Assembly (NCBI GenBank): GCA_947489425.1
Contig: CANLDL010000004.1
Coordinates: 62,001 to 126,000, forward strand
Direction of reading: 5' to 3'
Origin: an uncultured Pseudomonadales bacterium
Lineage (GTDB): Bacteria > Pseudomonadota > Gammaproteobacteria > Pseudomonadales > Cellvibrionaceae
Length of the DNA: 64,000 nt
Below, in pieces: positions 8,992 through 17,790 of the stretch. The stretch's first letter is position 1. Each line of letters opens with the position of its first letter. A model generated the notes under the pieces. The model worked only from the letters and a program-made list of their open reading frames with translations, did not search any database and had not been told where the DNA came from. The translations under genes and the position numbers were made by a program.

Positions 8992-9020
8992 GCTCAAGCC
9001 GATATGGTTTGGGCTTTTTT
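8992..9020 (+). terminator. Rho-independent terminator of the third RHS module
   Basis: GCTCAAGCC pairs with GGTTTGGGC (two G-U pairs) across GATAT and is followed by six T. The flanking bases (TTTTATTTTGGG) match those after the first module terminator. Confidence 0.75.
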
Positions 9021-9042
9021 ATTTTGGGTTGTTGTTTGTTGC

Positions 9043-9285
9043 TTAAATCCGCACCATCTGTTGCAGAATAATCAACTGAGTGGTTACCTCTTGGCCCTGT
9101 TGTTGTAGCCATTGCTGGTTAAGGCGCAGCCCTAAGTAACGATCTTCATTATTTAAGGGATCATCCCCTAAGCGATTAGGGTCAACAATTGCTCGTATCG
9201 AATAATCATAAAACTGATAACTCGCCAGCAACTGATGCAGCCGATCCTCCGCTTTGGTGGGTTGTTCTCTAAGTGATTCTATTTT
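9043..9285 (-). pseudogene. 3' tail of an unidentified convergent gene, copy 2 (longer)
   Basis: The minus-strand frame is open for about 80 codons after a TAA: ESLREQPTKAEDRLHQ, LASYQFYDYSIRAIVD, LNQQWLQQQGQEV, ending QQMVRI. It is paralogous to 6391-6591 but extends further toward its N-terminus. There is no good start codon or ribosome site, so it is probably the surviving end of a longer gene that faced the original RHS locus. The family is unknown. Confidence 0.5.
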
Positions 9286-9399
9286 TTACCATCCTGCTTA
9301 AGGCTGATAACATTAAATTTATATTGTTTGTGCTGCTATTATTTGACCATTACTTCTTATATTATATAGTTATATACAAGCTTCAAAAAGTAGAAAAAG

Positions 9400-9792
9400 A
9401 TGCAAATATTCACTCTAGATAGCGAAATAGATCCAAAAAGTGTTGAAGGGAGACTGATAAAAGTACATAAGCATGAAATTGTTAAAGGTGCTTATACTTA
9501 TGAATTTATGACAAAAAAGAAGAAATTATTTATAACAGCATTTGGTGGAAAGCTACAAGAAATAACCTATGATTGTAGCGGTTTCTTCCCTTGGTCTACA
9601 GCTAACAATAGAAAAGAGTTACTGGGGTATTACGGCGCTGATATAGATTGGGTTGAAGTGTTTAATAATAGGGCTGGCTGTATGCTTCAAAATGTAGAAG
9701 AAACACGATATGTGACATGGGAAAGAAAATCTGGCAATGTTTCATTGGGTGTTATGTTATTTAGAGAAGAAATGCAGCGAGCTGTAAACTGA
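9400..9792 (+). CDS. hypothetical cytosolic protein
   Basis: The product has 130 residues and no signal or membrane segment. It has an alternating charged/hydrophobic beta-rich pattern (EFMTKKKKLFITAFGGKLQE, YVTWERKSGNVSLGVMLF) and a mid-protein CSGFFPWS segment. The family is not recognised. It sits alone and AT-rich at the end of the RHS island, so a further immunity or accessory gene is possible, but nothing in the protein supports this directly. Confidence 0.55.
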   Translation: MQIFTLDSEIDPKSVEGRLIKVHKHEIVKGAYTYEFMTKKKKLFITAFGGKLQEITYDCSGFFPWSTANNRKELLGYYGADIDWVEVFNNRAGCMLQNVEETRYVTWERKSGNVSLGVMLFREEMQRAVN

Positions 9793-9894
9793 TTGCTTAA
9801 AGTAAAAGTAAATCATTACAATCAATCGAGTTGAAATTAACGACTCTGAATCAATTAAAGATAATTCAAATAATAATAAAAAAGGAAATAGTTT

Positions 9895-11505
9895 ATGCTA
9901 GGTAAGCATTTTTCTACTATCACAGCAGTCATACTTGTTGCGATTGTTATTGGCTATTTGTACGAACGTTATAAACCAAATAATAATCCAGTAATAGAAA
10001 AGTCGGTATATGTGGATATTAGTCAGATAGATGACCTAAAGCCTTTTTTGTTGGTTGAGAATGAGTACGATAAAGCTATTAAGCAGACTAAAAAGCTGCG
10101 CGAGGATTTTTTAGCAAAACGTTTTGATGAGATTGAGTCTTTTTTAGCCTCTATTAACAATCAATCAGCGCCATGGGATTTATCATCACTAACACGGTTT
10201 TATTTGAGACGACTCAAAGAGAATTCGAGCACTGTCGATTTTGATATTGATATCGCAAACGCCAATCAATGGATAGAACATTCCCCAAATAGTGAGTTTG
10301 CCTATGTGTTTCGGGCTCATATTTACCATATAAAAGGCTGGAATGTTCGAGGTAATAAGTTTGCTAATAAAACTTCCCGAAAAAAATTTATAGGAATGGA
10401 ACAATATTTTCGCCTCGCAGTTGCTGATTATCAACAAGCCTTAAAAATCAATCAAAAAAACGACTATGCATGGAGCTCTTTAGTTAGCTTATCGAAAACA
10501 TCCTCAAAACTGGGGTTGAGTTTTCACGATTTGCTTGAATCGTCAGACGATAAATTGCCTGGCTCTTATTTTATTAAATTCCGATATTTAAATAGATTGC
10601 AACCAAAGTGGGGTGGATCTTTTTCGGAAATGTTTCGTTTTGTAAGGGCGAAAAACGTTAAAGAATTTCCTGAACTTGCCATGCTGGTTGCTCAAGCGCA
10701 TGAATATAAAGCGGATCATTACGCAAATAATAAAGGTAGCTCTATAGTTGACACTGCTCTTAGCCTTAACTGGGTGGATGTTATCCGATTGGTTTTTGAG
10801 GCATTATTTGAAGATATTTTTAATGCTGGCAAGTTGCAAAAAAATATCTTTGGTATTGATGTTGGTAATGATAGCTACTGGGAGCGTTATGGTGAATACT
10901 TTGCCAATGAGGAAATATGGGATGAATACAGCAAAGCTTATCAGGCAGTTTTTTCGGTTAATACTAATTTTACTCAAGGTTTACATCGGTATGCCAATGC
11001 TGCAAGGCAGTCAAAGAGGCTAAGCATTGCTGATAAGTATTTTGATAAAGCCGTTCTTTCTGGACATAATTTTTTAAACGTAGAGCAAATATACTATATC
11101 GCGCGATTTCAGCATGTTGAGAATGAAAATGTCGATAAAGCAATTAAGTTTTATAATCTATATTTAGAGCTAGATTCCGATTATAACGATATCGAGAAAG
11201 CTGCATATTCTGCGGATGTTATTACTTGGTATTACGGAAAAAAAGCAGCCTACCAAAAATCTTTTAACGCTAGCGAAATAGCGTATAAGCTAAAACCAGA
11301 TGATAAGCGAATTGTTGCTAATCATTGTAATGCTTTTTTTAATGTGCATCGCTATTCAGGTGGTATCCCTTATTGTATGGAATCTCTTGAAATCGACCCG
11401 GACTATGCATGGCCACATTATGTTCTTTATGAAACATATCAGCGATTAGGCGATTCAGAAAAGTCAGCTTACTATCATGAGAAGTATAAAAAATTACTAC
11501 AGTAA
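9895..11505 (+). CDS. membrane-anchored TPR-repeat protein
   Basis: The 536-residue product has one N-terminal transmembrane helix (ITAVILVAIVIGYLYE) and then helical repeats with TPR signatures: a YRQALKINQKNDYAW-like pair around residues 180-200 and clear C-terminal repeats near residues 420-530 (KAIKFYNLYLELDSDY, SLEIDPDYAWPHYVLYETY). TPR proteins are scaffolds for protein-protein contact; the partner is unknown. An AAAAAGGAAATAG ribosome site precedes the ATG. The next gene begins 22 bp after its stop and is probably co-transcribed. Confidence 0.75.
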   Translation: MLGKHFSTITAVILVAIVIGYLYERYKPNNNPVIEKSVYVDISQIDDLKPFLLVENEYDKAIKQTKKLREDFLAKRFDEIESFLASINNQSAPWDLSSLTRFYLRRLKENSSTVDFDIDIANANQWIEHSPNSEFAYVFRAHIYHIKGWNVRGNKFANKTSRKKFIGMEQYFRLAVADYQQALKINQKNDYAWSSLVSLSKTSSKLGLSFHDLLESSDDKLPGSYFIKFRYLNRLQPKWGGSFSEMFRFVRAKNVKEFPELAMLVAQAHEYKADHYANNKGSSIVDTALSLNWVDVIRLVFEALFEDIFNAGKLQKNIFGIDVGNDSYWERYGEYFANEEIWDEYSKAYQAVFSVNTNFTQGLHRYANAARQSKRLSIADKYFDKAVLSGHNFLNVEQIYYIARFQHVENENVDKAIKFYNLYLELDSDYNDIEKAAYSADVITWYYGKKAAYQKSFNASEIAYKLKPDDKRIVANHCNAFFNVHRYSGGIPYCMESLEIDPDYAWPHYVLYETYQRLGDSEKSAYYHEKYKKLLQ

Positions 11506-11527
11506 TCTTTTACAGAGGGAGTATTTT

Positions 11528-11917
11528 TTGTATATCAAATATAAAAATTGGTTTATATCAAAGCTTGTGTATTTTTCTTTTGTACTGTTTTTGCCTTCGT
11601 GTAGTAGTTCTGTAGAGCAGGCTAGGAGCTTTACGGCCACAGCTACTGCCCCTGTACTTGTGATGGAACGTATCGTTATAGAAGAAGGTAGTGTTGTTAA
11701 AGACGTATTTGGTGAAATTACTGTGAAGCCAGATGGTAGAGATGAGTATTTTGAACTTAAAAAAGGCGATCAGCTTAATCAGTCAGATGTTATTTATATG
11801 TCAAAAGATGCGGAAATAATACTAGTATTACCTAGTGACGAGTTAAAGGTAATTTATAAGAATGAGGTGGGAGACGCTTACATAGTTACCCACCCAAAAA
11901 CACTAATTAAAACCTAA
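11528..11917 (+). CDS. putative lipoprotein with FecR-like domain
   Basis: I chose TTG 11528 as the start. AGAGGGAG lies seven bases upstream, and this start gives a compact signal peptide ending in the lipobox-like LFLPSC. A longer frame from 11477 would overlap the TPR gene. The mature part (IEEGSVVKDVFGEITV, FELKKGDQLNQSDVIYMS) has the pattern of FecR/LysM-like beta domains that follow GxV...GD.L strands. It is an outer-membrane or periplasmic lipoprotein of unknown role, in an apparent operon with the TPR protein. Confidence 0.6.
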   Translation: MYIKYKNWFISKLVYFSFVLFLPSCSSSVEQARSFTATATAPVLVMERIVIEEGSVVKDVFGEITVKPDGRDEYFELKKGDQLNQSDVIYMSKDAEIILVLPSDELKVIYKNEVGDAYIVTHPKTLIKT

Positions 11918-11980
11918 TTGACTAAAAATCGACTAGAAAAAATAACTCGATAGGGTGCGGCTTCTGTTACACTAATTATT

Positions 11981-12484
11981 ATGGTAACGACCCAAATTAC
12001 AGAGAATTATACCGCTATTATACTATCGCCTAATCGTTCTACAGATTGGAAGGATATTAAGCGCTGGCTTATTTTTTTAAGCTTGCCGTCACTAGTGGTT
12101 GCGATTGGTTGGCTTGCAATGGGTGTATGGATGATATTGATTTTTATTAGCTTAGAGTTGGGTTTACTAAGTTATTTTATGTATAAGGTGTGTTATCGAA
12201 ATTACCGAGTTCAAAAAATTACGATTAAACAAGGCCAGGTAACGCTAGAGGCAGGTATTCGAAAGCTGAAGCAAGTGCGGTTGTTTCAGCGCCCTGATTG
12301 CTATCTTATCGTCAAAGAACCAACCTCACCAATGGAAACTTTAGAGCTATCGCTAAGTGGCGAGAATGATAACTATATTATTGGTGGATTTCTCAATAGT
12401 GAAGACATGGGGTTGGCTCGACGCTCTCTTGTTAAAGCGGGCCTTATAGAGTGCTCAAGCCTTTGGTGGAAATCAAAAAAATAA
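11981..12484 (+). CDS. DUF2244-like membrane protein
   Basis: The 167-residue product contains LSPNRSTDWKDIKRWLIFL near the N-terminus, two transmembrane helices (residues ~30-70), then a soluble beta-rich tail (ITIKQGQVTLEAG, YIIGGFLNSED). The SPNRS motif followed by a helical hairpin and a soluble tail fits the DUF2244 integral membrane family, often found near cytochrome oxidase genes. The function is unknown. Confidence 0.65.
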   Translation: MVTTQITENYTAIILSPNRSTDWKDIKRWLIFLSLPSLVVAIGWLAMGVWMILIFISLELGLLSYFMYKVCYRNYRVQKITIKQGQVTLEAGIRKLKQVRLFQRPDCYLIVKEPTSPMETLELSLSGENDNYIIGGFLNSEDMGLARRSLVKAGLIECSSLWWKSKK

Positions 12485-12646
12485 TAAAAAGTATAATAAT
12501 GTATCGCAAAAACACATTATTAAATGTGTGCTATCAGTGAAGGCCTCAGATTTAGAACTCCCTCTAACTACACTCAATATTAGAATGCTGAATTAACCAT
12601 ATTTTTATCTGGTTAAATGCCATGTATTAATAACTTTGCGAATTTC

Positions 12647-12706
12647 TTGACCTGTATCAAGTAAAGTTACAATCGTTTTGACAGTTTTTATATCTCTGGT
12701 GATAAT
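12647..12706 (+). promoter_or_regulatory. sigma-70 promoter with FNR/Anr-like box for the multicopper oxidase
   Basis: TTGACCTGTATCAA (12647-12660) matches the FNR/Anr consensus TTGAT-N4-ATCAA at nine of ten positions. Downstream, TTGACA (12678-12683) and GATAAT (12701-12706) are separated by exactly 17 bp. Transcription would start near 12713, placing the box around -59, close to a class I activator position. The remaining 12485-12818 intergenic sequence holds no gene that I can see. Confidence 0.55.
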
Positions 12707-12818
12707 GTCTCGTATTCCTCAGCTTGCACTATTATTTCCTTTCGAGCCAATGTGCACTCCAGCTAGAAAATAGTCGAGGTTTTCAATCTTCTTTTAAAGT
12801 ATTTTTTTGAGTGTTTTT

Positions 12819-14183
12819 ATGTCAATCAACCGACGTCAATTTGTTCAAGGCTCTGTTGTTATGGGGCTTGGTAGTTTATCAGGTTGTATTGCTCATGATT
12901 TTTTGAATAAAACGTCTGAGCCTTTACCTGAGCACCAATATAAGCTTGTAGTGAAAGAGTCCCATACACAAATCTTTCCAAATACTAATACGCCTATTAT
13001 GGCTTACGATGGCAGTAATCCTGCGCTAGTTATTCGTGCCGCTCAGGGTAGGCCCGTTCGTATTGAGGTGACTAACCAATTACAAGAGCCTACAACCGTT
13101 CACTGGCATGGCTTACGAATACCTGTGTATATGGATGGCGTCCCCTATACGGGTCAGGTGCCTATCTTGCCGGGCGAGACATTTACTTATGAGTTCATTC
13201 CACCCGATGCCGGTACTATGTGGTATCACTCTCATTTTAATAGTGTGACCCAAATGGGTATGGGTTTGGTAGGGGCTATGGTGGTTGACGAGGAGAAACC
13301 TGTCGCTTTTGATCATGATATTACTTTGTTGTTTAAAAATTGGAATATTAAAAAAAGTGGCCAATCTTACCCCTTGAGTATCAAGCGACTGGCAGCCAGG
13401 AAGGGTACACCTGGCTTGCTGTACACGACTAATGGTGTGCAAAGCCCGAGTTATGAAATCACAGCAAATAGCGCAGTTAGGGTGCGATTAATTAATGCAG
13501 ATAACACACTGTTATATCGCCTACGTACAACATTATCCAATGCAAAAATAATTGCCGTTGATGCCAATCCCCTCAATAAACCTCTCGATGTTAATGGTTT
13601 TTTACTGGGTACAGGTGTGCGTGCAGATATTGGTTTTATTACACCTAATGAGGTGGGTCAAGAATTCGAGCTTAAAGATGATAAAGCCGTACTAGCCCGC
13701 TTTAAGGTTATAGAGGGTAATGCCAAGCGAGTCACAAAGTTGCCCGATTTACCTGCTAACCCTGTGAAGGAGCCAGATCTTGTTAATGCCAAGCTCGTCA
13801 ATATGACATTGGAGTGGGATGCTGCAGATGATGATAATGGTGACCCACTTTTTTGGAATTTAAAAACTAAAGCGGGGCAGCGGCCTGCCAATTGCACTTA
13901 CCCTAATCAAATTGCAGATTTAATGCTGGGTAAAAGTTATATTTTTAGCATACGTAATAATACTCAGTATCCACATCCTGTGCATTTTCATGGGCATACT
14001 TTTAGAGTGCTTAAAAGTAATAAAAAAGAGTTTGACTTCTATCTTGCCGATACCGTCGTGCTAGAAAAAAACGAACAAGTAGAGGTTGCTTTTGTCGCTG
14101 ATAATCCTGGCCATTGGATGTTTCATTGCCATATCATCGAGCATATGGTGATGGGTTTGGTTGGATTAGTGAAGGTAGCTTAG
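12819..14183 (+). CDS. Tat-exported multicopper oxidase
   Basis: The ATG at 12819 gives MSINRRQFVQGSVVMGLG, a twin-arginine signal followed by a possible lipobox Cys (SGC). All four copper-ligand blocks are present: HWHG and YHSHF near the N-terminus, HPVHFHGHTF and HCHIIEHMVMGL at the C-terminus. This is a three-cupredoxin periplasmic oxidase of the SufI/CopA/laccase superfamily, about 454 residues. The substrate cannot be told from sequence; Cu(I) or phenolic oxidation are usual roles. An FNR/Anr-like site upstream suggests oxygen-responsive control. It converges with the chemoreceptor gene across a shared terminator. Confidence 0.88.
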   Translation: MSINRRQFVQGSVVMGLGSLSGCIAHDFLNKTSEPLPEHQYKLVVKESHTQIFPNTNTPIMAYDGSNPALVIRAAQGRPVRIEVTNQLQEPTTVHWHGLRIPVYMDGVPYTGQVPILPGETFTYEFIPPDAGTMWYHSHFNSVTQMGMGLVGAMVVDEEKPVAFDHDITLLFKNWNIKKSGQSYPLSIKRLAARKGTPGLLYTTNGVQSPSYEITANSAVRVRLINADNTLLYRLRTTLSNAKIIAVDANPLNKPLDVNGFLLGTGVRADIGFITPNEVGQEFELKDDKAVLARFKVIEGNAKRVTKLPDLPANPVKEPDLVNAKLVNMTLEWDAADDDNGDPLFWNLKTKAGQRPANCTYPNQIADLMLGKSYIFSIRNNTQYPHPVHFHGHTFRVLKSNKKEFDFYLADTVVLEKNEQVEVAFVADNPGHWMFHCHIIEHMVMGLVGLVKVA

Positions 14184-14222
14184 TGTTGTTGGATTAGATT
14201 ATTTTTTGAAATTGTTGGGTCA

Positions 14223-14256
14223 ATAAATATAGGGAGAAGAGGCTCCCTATATTTAT
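14223..14256. terminator. bidirectional terminator hairpin between convergent genes
   Basis: A perfect 14-bp inverted repeat: ATAAATATAGGGAG and CTCCCTATATTTAT around AAGAGG. It lies between the convergent stop codons of the multicopper oxidase and the chemoreceptor, and its AT-rich outer arms serve both directions. Confidence 0.75.
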
Positions 14257-14270
14257 ATTGGCTAGGTTAA

Positions 14271-16196
14271 TTACACTTTATAAATACTTAATTGCTTGTG
14301 CATTTGATCAGCCATAGACGAAAGCTGTTTGCAGTAGTCGACCATCGTGTTTGCATATTGTTGGTTCTCGCTACCAATGCTCTGCATTTGTTCAATGTTT
14401 TCGCTAACTTCTTGTGAGATGGTGCGCTGCTCACCAGCCATTGTGGCGTTTTCTCTATTAAGCTCGCTAATTTTTGCCACGGATGATAGGGCTTTTTGCA
14501 GTGTTTCGCCTGCTGTTTTGGTGGTATCAACAGTTGCAAAAGCCGTCTCTTTGTTACTTTCCATGAGTGACGAGGCTTTGCGACTACCTGCTTGAAGTTT
14601 TTCGATCATGATACGAATTTCTTCTGTAGAAGTTTGGGTTCTACTGGCAAGTGAGCGTACTTCGTCGGCAACTACAGCAAAGCCTCGGCCTTGTTCACCA
14701 GCGCGCGCGGCCTCGATTGCAGCATTAAGAGCAAGTAAATTCGTTTGCTCAGCAATATTGCGAATTACTTCTAACACACCGCTGATATCTTCACTCGCTT
14801 TTGCAAGGTCGTTAATGACATCTACTGATGTGTCAACATCACTTGCTTGCTTTTCAATGTCAGTAATCGTATCGGTCAGTACTGCTACGCTGTGGCGAGC
14901 ATCTTCGTCGGCACTTGCTGTGGCTTCATCTGCCGATTGTGTATTGGCTGCAACTTCATTGGAGTTTTCACTAAGCTTTAATACTGCGGCAGAGACGGTT
15001 TCAGTTTGAGCTGTCATCTGAGTAACTGAGTTAATCGAGCTCTCTGCTGATTGATACAGTGATGACGAATTGGTGAGTAAATCATTAGCCGTTGCCGATA
15101 CTTCTTTTATAGTATTTTGTAGCTTTGATAATAGGCTATTAAAGCCTTTTGCCATTTGACCAAACTCGCCTTTGCCACCTTTTTCATCAAAGCGTAGTGT
15201 GAGATCTCCTTCGCCCTGTGCGATTTTATTAATAGCGCTAATGTATTCATCCAGGGGCTTGCCTACCATATACTTCACCATCATAAAAATAGTCAGCAAG
15301 ACTACGCCGCCTGCGACTAATATCTTGATGAGCATGACGAAAATCGCTTGGCTTATTTGCCCGCTGACCTCCTTCTCTGAGATACCTAACACAATGTCGT
15401 ACCCCCATGTAGTGAAAGGAACAATATCCACTTCCCAGTCTTTACTACTGTTGGCGAGAATCGCTGAGATTTCTTCGCTGGTGATGTTACTAGAGGTAGA
15501 TCGAATATTACCTTTGTCGTCCCTTAAGGCAACAAAGCCTTTATTTAAAATACTACTCTCACTAATAACAGACTCTAGTGCTTTTAAGTCTGCCGAGTAG
15601 CCTACATACCAAATGCCAATGACTTTACCGCTAGCATCGCGCATGGGCTCGTAACCAGTGAGGTAAGGGCTACCAAGAATATCGACTTGCCCATAATAGG
15701 CCTTGTTGTTCTCTATTTCTTTGATGGCTTTACCCTTAGAGGCGAGTTTAGTGCCAATAGCACGCTTACCATTTTTAATGACGTTGGTGGATATACGTAC
15801 ATAGTCATCACCGTTTCGGCTAAAGAGTGTTGCGGTACCGCCCATCACAGCGGTTAGATTATCGACGAGCTCGAATTGATTGGCTTGAGGTGCGCTGTTA
15901 ACAATCAAGTTGTTGGCGTTAGTCCCATTAACGTCTAGAGGGGCTGCAAGTTCTGGTGCTTGGCTTTTAGTGCCTCTCTCCATAAGTAGTTTCATACTAC
16001 TTTTTACCCTTTCGGACATAATGTTGTCTGTGATCTTGAGCATACTAAGTAGCTCACCTGATACAACTTCTTTTTGCTTATGAGCTTGGTCACGGATATT
16101 GTCGCTTGTGACAATCAGTGTATAAATACCAATAATGATACTAAAGCCTATAATTACTGTGGAAATAGAGATTAAAAATTTGCGCTGCAGTGACAT
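14271..16196 (-). CDS. methyl-accepting chemotaxis protein with periplasmic Cache domain
   Basis: The 641-residue product has TM1 (residues ~9-29), a large periplasmic part of the single-Cache/Cache_3 type (about 30-285, containing [13 protein letters not shown] and [15 protein letters not shown]), TM2 (~286-306), HAMP, and a cytoplasmic signalling domain. The hairpin tip [20 protein letters not shown] is intact. It binds an extracellular ligand, probably a small organic acid by analogy to Cache_3 receptors, and controls CheA. It has no chemotaxis neighbours and is monocistronic. Confidence 0.92.
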   Translation of the reverse strand: MSLQRKFLISISTVIIGFSIIIGIYTLIVTSDNIRDQAHKQKEVVSGELLSMLKITDNIMSERVKSSMKLLMERGTKSQAPELAAPLDVNGTNANNLIVNSAPQANQFELVDNLTAVMGGTATLFSRNGDDYVRISTNVIKNGKRAIGTKLASKGKAIKEIENNKAYYGQVDILGSPYLTGYEPMRDASGKVIGIWYVGYSADLKALESVISESSILNKGFVALRDDKGNIRSTSSNITSEEISAILANSSKDWEVDIVPFTTWGYDIVLGISEKEVSGQISQAIFVMLIKILVAGGVVLLTIFMMVKYMVGKPLDEYISAINKIAQGEGDLTLRFDEKGGKGEFGQMAKGFNSLLSKLQNTIKEVSATANDLLTNSSSLYQSAESSINSVTQMTAQTETVSAAVLKLSENSNEVAANTQSADEATASADEDARHSVAVLTDTITDIEKQASDVDTSVDVINDLAKASEDISGVLEVIRNIAEQTNLLALNAAIEAARAGEQGRGFAVVADEVRSLASRTQTSTEEIRIMIEKLQAGSRKASSLMESNKETAFATVDTTKTAGETLQKALSSVAKISELNRENATMAGEQRTISQEVSENIEQMQSIGSENQQYANTMVDYCKQLSSMADQMHKQLSIYKV

Positions 16197-16421
16197 AATT
16201 CGTTGCCTATATAAAAGGTGTTACTATTGATTTCCCTTTTGTTCTCTCGACAATATTGCCAAAGTGAAAGTCTCCTACTTAAGGTATAGCTAACAAATAT
16301 GTTTTTTTCCAAATTTATGTAAAATTTACGGGTAAATGTTTGATTAAGCTATTTTTTTCGCAGGTTTATAGTTAGTATGCGCTCTACTTAGCAAGATCAA
16401 TCATGCCCACTGTGAGTGACC

Positions 16422-17360
16422 ATGGACCCCATTATCTTATTCTTTTTGTTTGGTGTTTTTGCGGGTATTGTAAAATCACCTCTGCGTCTACCTAGTCAAG
16501 TTTACGACTTTATTACTCTAGTTTTGTTAATAGCGATTGGCCTAAAAGGTGGGGTCGAGTTATCAAAACTGTCTTTCTTTACTTTGTTACCACAAAGCCT
16601 TTCTATTATTGCTATGGGCTTTGTTTTGCCTTTTGTTGCCTATCCGGCATTGCTTGTATTAGGGCGCTTTCAGCGGGCAGATGCAGCCTCTATTGCCGCA
16701 CACTATGGCTCGGTTAGTGTGGGCACCTTTGCTGTTGCCATTGCCTATATGGGCGCAAATGATATTGTCTATGAAGAACACGTTGCTCTATTTGTTGTGT
16801 TGCTTGAGATCCCTGCGATCCTTGTGGGTATTGTGCTCGCAAAAGGTATTAAGCAAGATACTAACTGGGGCAAAATCGCCAATGAGGTCTTTTTAGGCAA
16901 AGGGGTTATTTTACTAGTAGGAGGCTTAGTGATTGGCTGGATAGCTGGTGAAGAAGGTGTGTCGTCCATCGAGCCGTTATTTGTCGATTTATTTAAAGGG
17001 ATTCTTGCTTTATTCTTACTCGAGATGGGATTAATCACTTCTACCCATTTAGGTAGCCTAAGAAAATACGGTATCTTCTTAGTGTGTTTTGGCATAGCTA
17101 TGCCATTATTCTCATCGCTTGTCGGTATATCTCTTGGCTTTATGCTTGGCTTATCAGTGGGTGGCACAGCTATTTTAGCCACTTTGGCTGCTAGTGCTTC
17201 TTATATTGCTGTGCCTGCCGCTATGCGTATTTCGGTGCCTGAGGCTAACCCGACGTTATCCTTAACGGCTTCATTAGGTATTACCTTTCCTTTCAATATT
17301 GTTATTGGTATTCCTTTGTACTATCACTGGAGTGCTTATGCTTATAAGGCATTTGCTTAA
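16422..17360 (+). CDS. sbtA: sodium-dependent bicarbonate transporter SbtA
   Basis: The roughly 312-residue, ten-helix membrane protein begins MDPIILFFLFGVFAGIVKSPL. It carries the family hallmarks GLKGGVELS, AAHYGSVSVGTFAVA and, near the C-terminus, AASASYIAVPAAMR and GIPLYY. SbtA imports bicarbonate with Na+ in cyanobacteria; homologues occur in many proteobacteria. ATG 16422 is preferred to the GTG at 16416. The PII-like gene 36 bp downstream makes this a canonical sbtA-sbtB pair and supports the call. Confidence 0.88.
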   Translation: MDPIILFFLFGVFAGIVKSPLRLPSQVYDFITLVLLIAIGLKGGVELSKLSFFTLLPQSLSIIAMGFVLPFVAYPALLVLGRFQRADAASIAAHYGSVSVGTFAVAIAYMGANDIVYEEHVALFVVLLEIPAILVGIVLAKGIKQDTNWGKIANEVFLGKGVILLVGGLVIGWIAGEEGVSSIEPLFVDLFKGILALFLLEMGLITSTHLGSLRKYGIFLVCFGIAMPLFSSLVGISLGFMLGLSVGGTAILATLAASASYIAVPAAMRISVPEANPTLSLTASLGITFPFNIVIGIPLYYHWSAYAYKAFA

Positions 17361-17396
17361 CGATAAATATTGTCCTTTTGGATTGAGAGAAATTTG

Positions 17397-17699
17397 ATGA
17401 ATAAATCTGAACAACAATTACTAACAATCATAGCTGAATCTGTTTTGGAGTCATCGCTTACTAAAGAGATGGAGCAGTTGGGTGCTAAGGGTTACACCAT
17501 AATGGATGTGCGTGGCAAAGGTAGCGCTGGTGTGCGTAATGCTGGTTGGGATGCAAGCTCGAATATTCGTATAGAGGTGATTTGTACTCCAGCAGTCGCA
17601 GATGCTATCTCTGCGCATCTGCAAGATAAATACTATAACGATTACGCGATGATTATTTATACGGGTGCTGTAAATGTTTTGAGGCCAGATAAGTTTTAA
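17397..17699 (+). CDS. sbtB: PII-like regulator SbtB
   Basis: The 100-residue product has a PII/ferredoxin-like fold pattern: LLTIIAESVLESSLTKEMEQLGAKGYTI, a T-loop-like stretch RGKGSAGVRNAGWD, then IRIEVICTPAVADAISAHL and a final strand YAMIIYTGAVNVLRPDKF. SbtB-type PII proteins bind adenine nucleotides and gate SbtA at the inner membrane. I chose ATG 17397, because the longer frame starts in the intergenic gap. It is co-transcribed with sbtA. Confidence 0.82.
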   Translation: MNKSEQQLLTIIAESVLESSLTKEMEQLGAKGYTIMDVRGKGSAGVRNAGWDASSNIRIEVICTPAVADAISAHLQDKYYNDYAMIIYTGAVNVLRPDKF

Positions 17700-17736
17700 T
17701 GGCCTTTTAAATAATTAGATATTGGTGAGCCGCGAT

Positions 17737-17762
17737 AAAAAAGCCAGAGAATACTCTCTGGC
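17737..17762 (-). terminator. Rho-independent terminator of the isochorismatase-like gene
   Basis: GCCAGAGA and TCTCTGGC form a perfect eight-bp stem with loop ATAC. Six A on the plus strand (17737-17742) become the U-run on the minus strand. It lies just beyond the minus-strand gene at 17791 and also separates it from convergent sbtB. Confidence 0.75.
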
Positions 17763-17790
17763 AAGCTACTGTATAATTCAGGGGTAAAAA

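Noticed and set aside
14608..15009. Plus-strand frame of 133 codons within the chemoreceptor region
   Set aside because: It is antisense to the conserved signalling domain, Ser/Ala-rich and without a ribosome site; a similar shadow occurs in the second chemoreceptor.
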